Shown here: positions 4,899-5,011 of the stretch, piece after piece
Numbering within the stretch: the first letter of the stretch is position 1
Layout: the number at the start of each line of letters is the position of its first letter
Source of the DNA: Gammaproteobacteria bacterium UBA4475
GTDB lineage: Bacteria > Pseudomonadota > Gammaproteobacteria > Pseudomonadales > Azotimanducaceae
Length of the DNA stretch: 5,011 bases
Assembly: GCA_002389265.1 (NCBI GenBank)
Contig: DGOD01000143.1
Coordinates: forward strand, 15,705-20,715
Direction of reading: 5' to 3'
Translations under genes and position numbers: made by a program
Notes under the pieces: generated by a model
The model's database searches: none
The model's input: only the letters and a program-made list of their open reading frames with translations
Told to the model about the DNA's origin: nothing

Positions 4899-5011
4899 AT
4901 GGATATACCGAAACGAATTAGTAAAACCCTGCGTCTGGATATTGGTAGCAGCGCCATTAAACGTCAGGAGCTTAAAGCCTACTTCAACCAGACCTTCGAT
5001 CTGTATGAGTC
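4899..5011 (+). CDS. ovoA: Probable 5-histidylcysteine sulfoxide synthase OvoA, N-terminal fragment (3' truncated by window)
   Basis: Only the first 37 codons are inside the window. The frame is open to the edge, and ATG 4899 is the first start in it for at least 40 bases upstream. The visible peptide has a basic start (PKRISKTLRLDIG, residues 4-16) and then AIKRQELKAYFNQTFDLYE (19-37). A pattern of KR-x-E-hydrophobic-x2-YF-x2-T-x3-YE matches my memory of the OvoA N-terminus, just before its DinB-like domain. OvoA is an iron-dependent enzyme that joins cysteine and histidine into a sulfoxide, the first step of ovothiol biosynthesis. In many proteobacteria the same protein also carries a C-terminal methyltransferase, which cannot be checked here. 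The ribosome binding site is weak (AGGA about 14 bases upstream). With so few residues another DinB-type or sulfatase-modifying-factor-like protein remains possible. Confidence 0.55.
   Translation, partial: MDIPKRISKTLRLDIGSSAIKRQELKAYFNQTFDLYE

Noticed and set aside
1..5011. CRISPR array, tRNA, insertion sequence or phage/defence genes
   Set aside because: I found no regularly spaced direct repeats, no cloverleaf-like segment, no transposase or integrase motifs, and no defence-system domains in any frame.

Overview
The window looks like chromosomal DNA of a moderately GC-rich Gram-negative bacterium, most likely a gammaproteobacterium. This is inferred from gene content and compact layout, because there is no rRNA or other phylogenetic marker. 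It holds four complete genes and two cut by the window edges. I see no tRNA, rRNA, CRISPR array, insertion sequence or phage gene.

Left part (1-3447) is an oxidative catabolic block. A Baeyer-Villiger-type flavin monooxygenase (5' end outside the window) runs rightward. It meets, with only 3 bases between the two stop codons, a leftward pair: a class A FAD-dependent aromatic hydroxylase (3447-2263) followed by a vicinal-oxygen-chelate (VOC) metalloprotein (2154-1471). The chemistries (ketone to ester, ring hydroxylation, metal-dependent dioxygenase or isomerase) suit breakdown of an aromatic or cyclic ketone. The substrate cannot be read from sequence. The 108-base gap between the leftward genes holds a short perfect palindrome and no clear terminator.

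The 294-base divergent region (3448-3741) separates the leftward hydroxylase from a rightward csaA-like gene. It holds a good sigma70-type promoter facing csaA, a weaker one facing the hydroxylase, and a TGGCGTG-N16-CACGCCA inverted repeat that overlaps the weaker promoter's -10 box and could be an operator.

Right part (3742-5011): a small tRNA-binding-domain protein of the CsaA type, then 34 bases later an NTF2/SnoaL-fold protein that carries an apparent export signal and an alanine-rich stalk. The two are probably co-transcribed. A 247-base gap (4652-4898) follows with two clear hairpins and no convincing promoter or U-tract terminator. The window ends in the first 37 codons of a gene that resembles the N-terminus of the ovothiol enzyme OvoA.

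No clearly new multi-gene system is visible. The points most worth a second look are the exported NTF2-like protein with its palindromic stalk-coding DNA, the possible operator in the divergent region, and the hairpins flanking the putative ovoA.
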